Assembly (NCBI GenBank): GCA_964579725.1
Contig: CAZOHG010000064.1
Coordinates: 1-18,382, forward strand
Reading direction: 5' to 3'
Length of the DNA: 18,382 nt
Source of the DNA: CAZOHG01 sp964579725
GTDB taxonomy: Bacteria; Zhuqueibacterota; JdFR-76; BMS3Abin05
How positions within the stretch are numbered: the stretch's first letter is position 1; each line of letters opens with the position of its first letter. The notes under the pieces are model-generated. The model searched no databases. It had not been told where the DNA came from and saw only the letters and a program-made list of their open reading frames with translations. Positions 7,155 through 14,660 of the stretch are shown piece after piece. The position numbers and the translations under genes were made by a program.

Positions 7155-7458
7155 CGATTACTTTTCCTTTTCGGATTGAATTCGACACATTGGTATTTAT
7201 TCAAATAAAAGTCATTTTTCGAGGAAATGTTCCCTTTTTCAGGGAAAAATCTCCCAAATTGGAGTAGACATTTTCCCACACGATTTCCCGTCCAATTTGC
7301 AGAGCGTTTCCATCCCAAAGCAAAGCACCCGACTTAAAACGGAGATTTTTTCGAAAACAAGGAATAGGGATGAAAATACCAACTACCAAGAACCGAAAAA
7401 TCGCCTTGAAAAAATTTGACCCTATTTTCAAATCGCCTTCACAAAGGAAGCAAATTGG
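7155..7458 (-). other. 304-nt gap with operator-like repeats
   Basis: No gene is supported here. A 76-codon minus-strand frame (TTG at 7431 to 7201) has no recognisable family and no clear ribosome site. Near the distal end are two copies of AAATCGCCTT (plus strand, 7398-7407 and 7430-7439), 32 nt apart. Between and overlapping them is a perfect inverted repeat, ATTTGA-N8-TCAAAT (7414-7433). A second hairpin, TTCCCT-N5-AGGGAA, lies at 7230-7246 without a U-tract. No convincing promoter was found by eye. Confidence 0.4.
7414..7433. repeat. perfect 6-bp inverted repeat with 8-nt spacer
   Basis: ATTTGA (7414-7419) and TCAAAT (7428-7433) are exact reverse complements. The element sits between, and partly within, two direct copies of AAATCGCCTT. 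The layout resembles a dimeric regulator site, but the sequence is AT-rich and no regulator is known. Confidence 0.35.
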
Positions 7459-7986
7459 CTACCTGTGTTTTAGCACCCCTGTTTTGACGAGAACTTTTAG
7501 TAAGTAGTCCGACACAACTCCCACGAAAAACCCGGACACCACCGACACCAACGTCAAATACGGAAAGAGAGTAAACAGCCCGGCCTTTCGCACCAAAATA
7601 AAATACGCCAAAAGAAGCTGGGTAGAATTGTGGGCAAAAGCCCCCAGCATGCTGTTCCCCACCAAACTAATCCCTGTCCCCCACTGCTTCACCCCTCCCA
7701 TGACGGCCGTGGCCGCCACACCACCTGACAGCGCAAACCAAAACACGGGATTGAAAAATCCCCCTAAAAAAAGTGCAACCAAAACAATCCGAAGCAAAAC
7801 CACCGCGAAAGCCTCCGGAAGCCCCAGCCCGTAGAGGGCCAAAAGAGTGGCCACGTGGGAAAGTCCGATTTTCCCGCCGGGAAGCGGCTGAGGCAGAAAG
7901 CTTTCCGCCCCAAACAACAGAATGCCCGCAGCGGCCAGAAGCGAAAGGAGCGTCATCTTGCGTACGGTGAGATTCACGGGCTTCAT
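7459..7986 (-). CDS. Gx transporter family / heptaprenyl diphosphate synthase component I-like membrane protein
   Basis: This 175-residue, very hydrophobic protein has about five or six membrane segments. The signature near residues 34-52 (PLPGGKIGLSHVATLLALYG) is that of the Hpre_diP_synt_I / Gx family, which has an ECF S-component-like fold and is thought to bind or transport a small substrate; its exact function is not settled. The ATG overlaps the stop of the NusG-domain-II gene by 4 nt (ATGA). These two families are commonly neighbours, often near polyprenyl synthetase or ApbE genes in Firmicutes. Neither of those partners is present here. It is the last gene of the tightly packed block. 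Confidence 0.8.
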   Translation of the reverse strand: MKPVNLTVRKMTLLSLLAAAGILLFGAESFLPQPLPGGKIGLSHVATLLALYGLGLPEAFAVVLLRIVLVALFLGGFFNPVFWFALSGGVAATAVMGGVKQWGTGISLVGNSMLGAFAHNSTQLLLAYFILVRKAGLFTLFPYLTLVSVVSGFFVGVVSDYLLKVLVKTGVLKHR

Positions 7987-8369
7987 TCCGTAATGACGTC
8001 AAACGACGGATTGGTTTTGCCGGCAATGCGAATCACCAAATGATTGGGCACACAAACAATTAGCTGACCGGGGTGTGCAATTTTGCCCATCTTCACGCAA
8101 ATTTTGTGCGGACAGGTAGATTGAGATACCCAAACTTTTCCATTTGCAATCCGAATTTTGAGTCCGCTAACAGCACCGGGGATGAAATAATCGCCATTCT
8201 TGTCCAGGGGCAGCCGGAAAAGAAGTCGATTGTCGCGTTCCACCACAACCCACTTGCCTGCTCCTCGAACCACAAACCAATTCCCTACAAATCCTGCAAC
8301 CGCAATGAACAAAAGGCCCGCTAAAATCCAGCGATCGCCGGGAGTCAAGTAGTTCAGCAGGCGTTTCAT
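7983..8369 (-). CDS. NusG domain II-containing membrane-anchored protein
   Basis: The protein has 128 residues. One transmembrane segment (about 14-34) follows a short basic N-terminus, leaving about 90 residues outside the membrane. The outer part has the NusG_II pattern, including STCPHKICVKMG at 83-94 and PGQLIVCVPNHLVIRI at 99-114. Three cysteines (C85, C90, C105) recur in the family as I remember it. This domain is not transcription factor NusG itself; the function of these small proteins is unknown. The ATG overlaps the TPR gene stop by 4 nt and the stop overlaps the Gx gene by 4 nt, so all three are probably translationally coupled. Confidence 0.8.
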   Translation of the reverse strand: MKRLLNYLTPGDRWILAGLLFIAVAGFVGNWFVVRGAGKWVVVERDNRLLFRLPLDKNGDYFIPGAVSGLKIRIANGKVWVSQSTCPHKICVKMGKIAHPGQLIVCVPNHLVIRIAGKTNPSFDVITE

Positions 8370-10576
8370 TTGAGGTTGTCAATCGCCTTTTGTTTAACGA
8401 CCGAACGCTGGTAATATTCTTTGGCCACTCGGTTATTTGGGTCGAGCGTTAGCAGTCGAGAAAAAACCCGAATGGCGGCGGGGTAATCTTCTTTGGTGTA
8501 CAACTCAATGCCTTTTTGAAGCAGGCTCTTCACCTGTTCCCTTAATTTGTCTTTCGCCTGTTGTAAGTAGGCGGCGGCCGCATTGTTTTCAGGATCGGTG
8601 CGGAGGACTTTTTCAAAATAGCGGACGGCTGTGGCAAAATCCCCAGTGTTAAGTGCATCCTCTCCCCGGGAAAAATTTTTGGAAAGTTCGATTTCACCCT
8701 GTACCTCCGAAATGGTCTTCAGCAGCTTTTTGTCGGAAGGACGAAGCGCCCGGGCTTTTTGATAGAATTGAAGCGCTTCCACAAGCCGTCCGGTGTGGCG
8801 GGCTTCCTCTGCTTTGTCCAGAAACTCGTTGTAGCGAATGGTGCGAGCCTGTACAAGCTCCTCGCGCAGCGCACGGGCTTGTTTATTTTTGGGGAATATT
8901 CTCAAAACGCGCCGCAAATAGCGATTGGCCCTGGTAAATTCACCCCTTTTCAGAGCCATTCGACATTTTCTTAAATTTGCGCGCAACTGTTTTTTTACGT
9001 ACGCGTTGAGTCGTTTTACCCCCGCTTTTGCTTGTGCATTTTCCGGATCCAAATCCAACACGCGGAGGTAGTTGTCAATGGCTTTGGTGTAGCGCTTTTT
9101 GGATTCCCAGCGGTTCGCCCCCTGAAGCAGAGAATCGATTTGCGCCCGCTTCTGTCGATTATTTTTTTCAATTTCACCCAAATACACACGGGCTTCCTCG
9201 TAATTAGGGTCGATTTCCAGCGTTTGGCGAAATTCCGCTTCCGCCCGTTTTAAATTGCGCTGGCTGTAGTACCCCAGACCGCGGTAAAAATATTCGTCGG
9301 CTCGCTCGTGACTTTTGGCATCTATTTTGGCCATGAGTGTCCGCGCCTGTTTATTCTGGGAATCCAACAACAAAATTTTCTCCAAAATCTGGCGTGCGAT
9401 TTCCAATTCCCCTTTGCTGACGTACTCCTCGCCCTTTTTAAGCAGGCGATTAATGTCCGTTGCCACCAAAGGCCGAAGCGCTTGCAACCGCAGTTGGGCA
9501 GGCCGATAGCCGGGAAATTTTTTCAACACCTCCAAATAACGGGTAGCCGCCAGAAAAAAATAGCCTTCTTTTTGGTATTGGAGCGCCTGGTTCATTAAGG
9601 ACTGCCGCTGATTTTCTTGAAATTGCAACCGACGTGCCACAAGTTGGTACGATTTCTGGTAAAATTCATTTTCGGGATTGTAAAACCAGGCCTTTCGAAA
9701 GGCGCGCAGAGCAGTGGCAAGGTGGTGTTTCTCCAGAGCCGCTTTTCCCTGGTCGAAGAGCTTCTGGGCCTTTTCTGTTGGAGAAGCGCCAAACAAAAAA
9801 GAAAGGGAGGCGTGCAGGCGTTTTCCGGCGGCTTCGTAGGCCACGTCCACACCGTAACGACCGGCGTCCACCCCAATGCCAGCCATGATTTTTTCCCGCT
9901 TTAAGTCCGAAGACCCCGCCCGAAAATGGAGCCACCCAACGGGAGAAAAAGACACACCAAAAGCCAAACGCTCCTTTTTGTGGGAAAAAGAAAAGCCCGG
10001 GTAAAACTGCACCAACCGATCGGAAAAGGCAATTTCTCCCCCAAAATTGAACTCCGGCGACGAGCCTTTTCCTTGCCTGAGATTGATTTTCGAGACGTGG
10101 CCCCCAAGCCCGATTTCGACGGGGAAAACATCTTCGTTTAGAATACCAAGGCGGTAGGCCAGCCCAATGTCGGCCTGCACGCTCTTTCGGTCGAAGAAGC
10201 TTCCGACATTTAGGCGAGTGCCCCAGCTTATTTTTCGCGAAAGACGACGTGCAAATCCTACCTGAAAACACTGCACCTGAGAAGAAAACAGACTAACGGC
10301 TCCCCCCAGATGGCCCGTCCCCGGGAAGAAGCCGTTGGCAGCGACCGAATTGAATCGGTAGGCCCGATTCAGATGGAAGCTGACGCGATCCCAGCCGTTT
10401 AGGCCCAAATTCGCGGGATTTCCCAAAAAGGCAGCGGGGCGCGCAGCGAAATAATTCAGCGGCCCCCCCAACACCCGTGCCGAAGCATCCAACACAGGAT
10501 TCTGCGCTCGAACAAAAGGCGTCCCCGCCAAAGCCCAAAAAAGAATGGCTAAAATGTGAACGCCGCGCCTACTCAT
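8366..10576 (-). CDS. outer-membrane beta-barrel (PorV/FadL-like) fused to nine TPR units
   Basis: The protein has 736 residues. A signal peptide (MSRRGVHILAILFWALAG) ends with a V-R-A cleavage site after Ala24. Residues 25-263 look like an outer-membrane barrel: NPANLGLNG near 53-61 as in PorV/FadL-like proteins, followed by alternating amphipathic strands ending in LHASLSFLFG. Residues 270-736 are nine tandem units of 50-57 residues, each a TPR followed by an extra helix, with NPEN, DPNY, DPEN and DPNN at the usual turn positions. The TPR part should lie in the periplasm and act as a protein scaffold. The ATG overlaps the cyclase stop by 8 nt, and the stop overlaps the next start by 4 nt. 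The exact barrel family is not certain. Two adjacent genes joined by an assembly error is unlikely, since the frame is continuous. Confidence 0.8.
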   Translation of the reverse strand: MSRRGVHILAILFWALAGTPFVRAQNPVLDASARVLGGPLNYFAARPAAFLGNPANLGLNGWDRVSFHLNRAYRFNSVAANGFFPGTGHLGGAVSLFSSQVQCFQVGFARRLSRKISWGTRLNVGSFFDRKSVQADIGLAYRLGILNEDVFPVEIGLGGHVSKINLRQGKGSSPEFNFGGEIAFSDRLVQFYPGFSFSHKKERLAFGVSFSPVGWLHFRAGSSDLKREKIMAGIGVDAGRYGVDVAYEAAGKRLHASLSFLFGASPTEKAQKLFDQGKAALEKHHLATALRAFRKAWFYNPENEFYQKSYQLVARRLQFQENQRQSLMNQALQYQKEGYFFLAATRYLEVLKKFPGYRPAQLRLQALRPLVATDINRLLKKGEEYVSKGELEIARQILEKILLLDSQNKQARTLMAKIDAKSHERADEYFYRGLGYYSQRNLKRAEAEFRQTLEIDPNYEEARVYLGEIEKNNRQKRAQIDSLLQGANRWESKKRYTKAIDNYLRVLDLDPENAQAKAGVKRLNAYVKKQLRANLRKCRMALKRGEFTRANRYLRRVLRIFPKNKQARALREELVQARTIRYNEFLDKAEEARHTGRLVEALQFYQKARALRPSDKKLLKTISEVQGEIELSKNFSRGEDALNTGDFATAVRYFEKVLRTDPENNAAAAYLQQAKDKLREQVKSLLQKGIELYTKEDYPAAIRVFSRLLTLDPNNRVAKEYYQRSVVKQKAIDNLK

Positions 10577-12008
10577 AGTTCACCGAATAGAGCTGAACAG
10601 GGCGATTGCGGCCCTTTAACACAAGCGGTTCCATTTTAACAATAGAGTAACTTCCCCTTAGACGGCGAATAATGGTTTGCGGAATAACGATTTGTCCCGG
10701 TCGGGCAATCGAACAGAGCCGGGCGCCAAGGTTTACGGTGTCGCCAATTGCCGTGTAATCCATCCGGGTTTCTGTTCCCATGCTGCCAATCATGACGGGC
10801 CCCAGATGAATGCCAATGCCCACTTGTAAAATTTCCTTATTTGCCTTTTTCCGATTCACATTTAATTTACGAATGGCCTTCTGGATTTCCACGGCGGCCT
10901 GTACAGCCTGATCGGCCATTTCGTCGTCAAGGAATAGCACCATGATTTGGTCACCCACAAATTTGTCCACAATCCCCCCGTATTTTTCAACAATTTTGGT
11001 CTGCAAATCGAAATAAATATTAATTAATTTGACCAGACTTTCCGGCTCCAATTTCTCCGAAACCGTTGTAAAGCTACGAATGTCGGAAAACAAGACGGCA
11101 ATTTGGCGCCTTTCCATTGATTCGCTGTCGGCAAGTTTTAAGCGCGACCGCCGTCGAATCATTTGCATGGTTAGGGCGGAAATGAACTTTTGCATGTGCA
11201 AATTTTCCCGAAAGCGGCGAATCATCTGGTTAAATTCGAGCGTCAAAAGTCCCAATTCGTCGCGGGATCGAACGGGAATTTCAACGTCTAAATTTCCGTC
11301 GCGCACCTTTCGGACGCCTTCCGCCAGCGTTACAATGGTAGAAGAAAGCTGGTGCGAAATCCAATTGGCGACGAGCAGTCCGATGAACAAAATAATAATC
11401 GTGTTCAGAAAAAGAATACGGCGTGCGTGGGCAATGGGCCGAAAAACATCTTGTTTTGAAAACCCCACAACCGCCACGCCAAGAAGCCGTTTTCCGCCCG
11501 CCGAAACACCGCTCGGGTGTACGTAAAAAGGGCTCACGTATTCAAAAAAACTGCCCTTGTTCAAAACGGAATGCAGCCCTCTTGTTGCCGGCAATTTGAG
11601 GTAAGAAGGGGCGGGAGCGTCAATTTTCCTTGGGTTGGAGTGGGCAATAATTTTCCCGCGGCGATCGACCACAAAAGCGTACCGCAGGCCCACAATTTTC
11701 ATTTGGAGCATATTGCTAATGAGCTCCTGAATCGGAGCGTATCCCCCCAAAAGAATATTTTCCTTTGCCACACCGGAAAGATTTTGCACAGACAATTGGC
11801 AAACTTCTTCAACCCGTTCATTCAAAATTCTTTTCTGCCATTCCAGAATGGAAAAACTCAGAATGCCAATGGTAATGAGCAAAACCAGACTTATTCCAAT
11901 GGAAAATTTCTGTCGAATACTCAACTGCGTAATATTGGACTCACCCCAACGCAACAAGCGCGCAAAACTACCCTTCCCGCTTAGCATGGCAAAGAACGTC
12001 CCTTTCAA
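10569..12008 (-). CDS. Cache-like/HAMP class III adenylate cyclase
   Basis: The protein has 479 residues. Membrane helix 1 is at about 36-57. A periplasmic single-Cache-like sensor (about 60-195) contains YAFVVDRRGKIIAHSNP. Helix 2 is at about 198-216, HAMP at about 217-270, and a class III cyclase domain at about 300-479. The catalytic set looks complete: metal Asp309 (FSDIRSFT) and Asp353 (VGDQIM), the adenine-selecting pair Lys349 and Asp417 (MDYTAIGD), and transition-state Asn426 and Arg430 (VNLGARL). It should therefore make cAMP from ATP in response to a periplasmic signal. The start is either TTG at 12008 or ATG at 11987; neither has an ideal ribosome site. It lies 9 nt after the second phosphatase gene and overlaps the barrel-TPR gene. 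No CRP-like cAMP receptor is in the window. Confidence 0.92.
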   Translation of the reverse strand: MKGTFFAMLSGKGSFARLLRWGESNITQLSIRQKFSIGISLVLLITIGILSFSILEWQKRILNERVEEVCQLSVQNLSGVAKENILLGGYAPIQELISNMLQMKIVGLRYAFVVDRRGKIIAHSNPRKIDAPAPSYLKLPATRGLHSVLNKGSFFEYVSPFYVHPSGVSAGGKRLLGVAVVGFSKQDVFRPIAHARRILFLNTIIILFIGLLVANWISHQLSSTIVTLAEGVRKVRDGNLDVEIPVRSRDELGLLTLEFNQMIRRFRENLHMQKFISALTMQMIRRRSRLKLADSESMERRQIAVLFSDIRSFTTVSEKLEPESLVKLINIYFDLQTKIVEKYGGIVDKFVGDQIMVLFLDDEMADQAVQAAVEIQKAIRKLNVNRKKANKEILQVGIGIHLGPVMIGSMGTETRMDYTAIGDTVNLGARLCSIARPGQIVIPQTIIRRLRGSYSIVKMEPLVLKGRNRPVQLYSVNYE

Positions 12009-12017
12009 TCCCAGATG

Positions 12018-13784
12018 CTAATCCTCTTTCTCTCGCTCCGTCCCCGCTTTCACAATCAGCAGCGTAATGTCGTCGGACTGCTCCTTTCCGCCTGAAAAAC
12101 GCTCCACTTCGGCGAGAATGGTGGCTGCCAATTCTTCCGCACGGGAAGATCGATTTTTCCGAATGACGCGCATTAAGCGATCCTCGCCAAATTCCTCCTC
12201 CCGATCATTTAGCGCTTCCGTAATGCCGTCCGTGTATAAAACTAACACATCATTGGGGTGAAATTCAACGCTTTTTTGCCGATAGCTTTGATTTTTTAGA
12301 ATTCCGAGAATGAGCCCCCCTGCCTCTAACAACTCTGTGGTGCCGTCCGAACGCAAAAGAATTGGGGGGTTGTGGCCTGCATTTGTGTAAAGCAAGCGTC
12401 CCTCATCCGCCAACAATTCCCCGTAAAAAAAGGTAATAAATTTGTCGGATGTGGTATTTTGAAAAATAATGTCGTTAATACGCTCAACCAATTGGTGAAC
12501 CGGTAATCCTTCGCCGGCCAACGTGCGCAAACTGGCCTGTAAATTGGCCATGAGGAGTGCCGCCGGGGTACTTTTGCCGGAAACATCCGCAATGGCCAGT
12601 CCCAGACGGCCTTTGCCCAACGAAATGCAATCATAATAATCGCCTCCCACCTGGCGACAGGAATGGTTCACAGCCGCAATTTCAAATCCAGACACACGCG
12701 GACAGCCTTCCGGCAGGAGACGTTTTTGAATATCGCGAGCAATCTTAAGCTCCTCTTCGAGACGTTCCTTCTCCAAAAGTTGTCGGACCATCCGGGCATT
12801 TTCAACGGCTCCAATCGCATCGTTAGCCAGTGTTTCCAAAAAGCCAAGTTCCGTTTTCGAGAAATCGCCTCCGGTAATTTTTCGACCAATTCCTATGAAT
12901 CCCTTTAAAGATTCGTTGGAAATAAGCGGAACAAGTAATTCAAGCTTGGTCTCGGCAAAAATTTGGGGTGAAAAGGCTTCCTCGCACGCAGCTTCCGAAA
13001 GCCGTACAAATGGCCCCGAAAGCAGTTTTTGGCGACAGGTCGGTTGGCTGAAAAATCTGGTCAGCCGGTCGTTTTCGATTTCCATTCCCTTTTTGACGAC
13101 TATCTGCACCTGTTCGTTCTCAAAAAGGACGATCAGGCACTCTTTGACCAAAAGTTCCCCCATAATAGCAAAAGAAAGAATGTTGGCAATTTTTTGCGGT
13201 TCCAGCGTGGCGTTGAGCTCCCGGCTAATTTCGAGGACAGTGTTCAGTTCCTGAATTTTTTTGTCCAACTCGCGGTTCGTGGCCTTTAGTTCGTCAAACA
13301 GAAGGCTTTTGTCCACAGCCAGGGCCGCTCCGCTTACTAAAGATTGTAAAAAATCAATTTCGTCCGGATGGTAATCGGAACGGACAAATTTTCGGCCAAA
13401 AACAACCAATCCTAACATTTTTTCATTGGAAATCAGAGGCAGAATAAGTTTGGCTTCCATTGAGCGCAAAAAGCTCCCCAAAGAGGTGTCCGCGCCAATG
13501 AGTTCAGAGACAAATCCGGGAGAGTGGATTTCCGTCTCCAGGCCAAAAACACGCCCGATATTTTGCCTCGAAATCCCCTTAACGGCCGCCACTTTCAGAA
13601 TATTTTTTTTCTGCCGCAAAAGAACCAACCCTTTGCTGATCATGAGCCGTCCCATCGACGTGAGGAGTAAATTGTCGAGAATAGTCTGAAGATCTAGCGA
13701 CGCGTTCAGAACTTTGTTGGTTTCGAAAAGAGAGGTCAGCTCCAGATAGCGCAGTTTGAGGGTTTCAAAATCTTCTTTTTCCAT
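12018..13784 (-). CDS. tandem-GAF PP2C (SpoIIE/RsbU-type) serine phosphatase B
   Basis: This 588-residue soluble protein has GAF 1 (about 14-160), GAF 2 (about 181-332), helical linker ARDIQKRLLP at 349-358, and a PP2C/SpoIIE domain (about 364-580). Metal motifs: GGDYYD (Asp382), ADVSGK (Asp400), YTDGITEA (Asp519) and SDDITLLIV (Asp571/572). The two GAF domains are clear duplicates (NASLDLQTI against NATLEPQKI; LPLISNE against VPLISNE). It should dephosphorylate the STAS protein encoded just upstream and so counter the kinase. I chose ATG at 13784, 4 nt after the kinase stop; a longer frame from 13856 would overlap the kinase gene and adds 24 residues without domain support. The 4-nt junction suggests coupling to the kinase. 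Confidence 0.92.
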   Translation of the reverse strand: MEKEDFETLKLRYLELTSLFETNKVLNASLDLQTILDNLLLTSMGRLMISKGLVLLRQKKNILKVAAVKGISRQNIGRVFGLETEIHSPGFVSELIGADTSLGSFLRSMEAKLILPLISNEKMLGLVVFGRKFVRSDYHPDEIDFLQSLVSGAALAVDKSLLFDELKATNRELDKKIQELNTVLEISRELNATLEPQKIANILSFAIMGELLVKECLIVLFENEQVQIVVKKGMEIENDRLTRFFSQPTCRQKLLSGPFVRLSEAACEEAFSPQIFAETKLELLVPLISNESLKGFIGIGRKITGGDFSKTELGFLETLANDAIGAVENARMVRQLLEKERLEEELKIARDIQKRLLPEGCPRVSGFEIAAVNHSCRQVGGDYYDCISLGKGRLGLAIADVSGKSTPAALLMANLQASLRTLAGEGLPVHQLVERINDIIFQNTTSDKFITFFYGELLADEGRLLYTNAGHNPPILLRSDGTTELLEAGGLILGILKNQSYRQKSVEFHPNDVLVLYTDGITEALNDREEEFGEDRLMRVIRKNRSSRAEELAATILAEVERFSGGKEQSDDITLLIVKAGTEREKED

Positions 13785-13788
13785 GGAC

Positions 13789-14283
13789 TTACCGCAATTT
13801 CCGGGTTTTTTCCAGTACAATTGCCTGCCGCTTGAGTTCCTCGGGCGTTTCCTCACGATTGATGTATTTGGTCATGAAGACGGTGTTTTTTTTGCGCGGA
13901 TGTATTCTAAACGAGACCTCGTCCATTAATGTTTGAATCAAGTGAATGCCCAACCCTCCCTTTTTGAATTCGTTCAAATAGTCCACCATATTCGGTTTCT
14001 CGAGAGTTTCCGGATGAAAACCCACCCCTTTGTCGGAAATGGCGATTTGAAATTTCTCCGAATTGCAGACGACTTCCACGTCAATGGGCCCGGCCGGCCC
14101 GTTTGGGTAGGCGTGTTGAACCACGTTGGTACAGGCCTCGTCAACCGCCACCTGAATTTTGTTCACGTGGTCTTCATTAAATCCGGCACGGTGAGCCAAT
14201 CGCCCCACGAAATCGCGAATGAGCCCCAAATTTTCGCTTTCACTGGGAGTCACAATTCGGTATTTTTTCTTTCTTTTGGCCAA
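13789..14283 (-). CDS. RsbW/SpoIIAB-type anti-sigma serine kinase (HATPase)
   Basis: This 164-residue GHKL ATPase has the N-box VDEACTNVVQHAY (Glu49, Asn53), the G1 box DKGVGF at 84-89 and the G2 box GGLGIHLIQ at 109-117. The family phosphorylates the STAS partner and sequesters a sigma factor or another target. Compared with typical RsbW it carries an extra basic tail of about 25 residues after the fold (EETPEELKRQ onward). The start is TTG at 14283 with GAGGAG 9 nt upstream; no ATG fits. It lies 17 nt after the STAS gene and 4 nt before phosphatase B. No sigma factor gene is seen nearby, so its bound target may be encoded elsewhere or may not be a sigma factor. Confidence 0.92.
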   Translation of the reverse strand: MAKRKKKYRIVTPSESENLGLIRDFVGRLAHRAGFNEDHVNKIQVAVDEACTNVVQHAYPNGPAGPIDVEVVCNSEKFQIAISDKGVGFHPETLEKPNMVDYLNEFKKGGLGIHLIQTLMDEVSFRIHPRKKNTVFMTKYINREETPEELKRQAIVLEKTRKLR

Positions 14284-14300
14284 GTCGGACTTCTCCTCGG

Positions 14301-14660
14301 TTAGTTTTTGTCGTCGAATTTTCGAACGGCTTCATCCACCGTCGGAAAAATTTGGTACAGGTTGGGAAATCCCAAAAGATCAAATATTTTAAAAACTCGG
14401 TCGCTCATGTGAGCCAATTTCATATCGCCGCCGTTTTGCCGAATTTCTTCAATAAATCCCATAAAAACTCCCAGACCTGCACTGCTAATGTACGCCAGCT
14501 CTGTGAAATCGACCACAATTTTGTAACGGCTTTCCTCCAACAGGGTCTGGACGGCCGTTTCAAATTGCGGAGCCGTGTGCGCATCCAAAAATCCTTTGAG
14601 AGACAACACCGTCACGGTGTTGACATCCGAACGTTTTACCTCAAACTGGGCTTGCTCCAT
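14301..14660 (-). CDS. STAS-domain anti-sigma factor antagonist (RsbV/SpoIIAA-type)
   Basis: This is a 119-residue single STAS domain. The phosphorylation loop reads YISSAGLGVF at 57-66; by alignment with SpoIIAA/RsbV (DSxG) the phospho-acceptor should be Ser60, with Ser59 where those proteins have Asp. In the family, the unphosphorylated form binds the kinase and frees its target; the kinase inactivates it and PP2C phosphatases restore it. The ATG at 14660 lies inside the 3' end of phosphatase C (20-nt overlap), with GGAGG 8 nt upstream. A longer frame from 14714 lacks STAS similarity in its first 18 residues. Confidence 0.93.
   Translation of the reverse strand: MEQAQFEVKRSDVNTVTVLSLKGFLDAHTAPQFETAVQTLLEESRYKIVVDFTELAYISSAGLGVFMGFIEEIRQNGGDMKLAHMSDRVFKIFDLLGFPNLYQIFPTVDEAVRKFDDKN

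Noticed and set aside
7230..7246. TTCCCT-N5-AGGGAA hairpin considered as a terminator
   Set aside because: Only 6 bp and AT-containing, with no T-tract following on the minus strand; the plus strand has no gene to terminate.
7201..7431. 76-codon minus-strand frame filling much of the 304-nt gap
   Set aside because: TTG start, no clear ribosome site, no recognisable domain, and it overlaps operator-like repeats. A real small gene cannot be fully excluded.
9666..10271. 201-codon minus-strand frame inside the barrel-TPR gene
   Set aside because: It is a shifted frame of a long, continuous gene with a signal peptide and regular TPR repeats; its Arg/Trp/Phe-rich product is typical of an out-of-frame reading.
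11517..11984. 155-codon plus-strand frame antisense to the cyclase
   Set aside because: The opposite strand encodes a complete cyclase with sensor and HAMP domains; the antisense frame has no domain or ribosome site.
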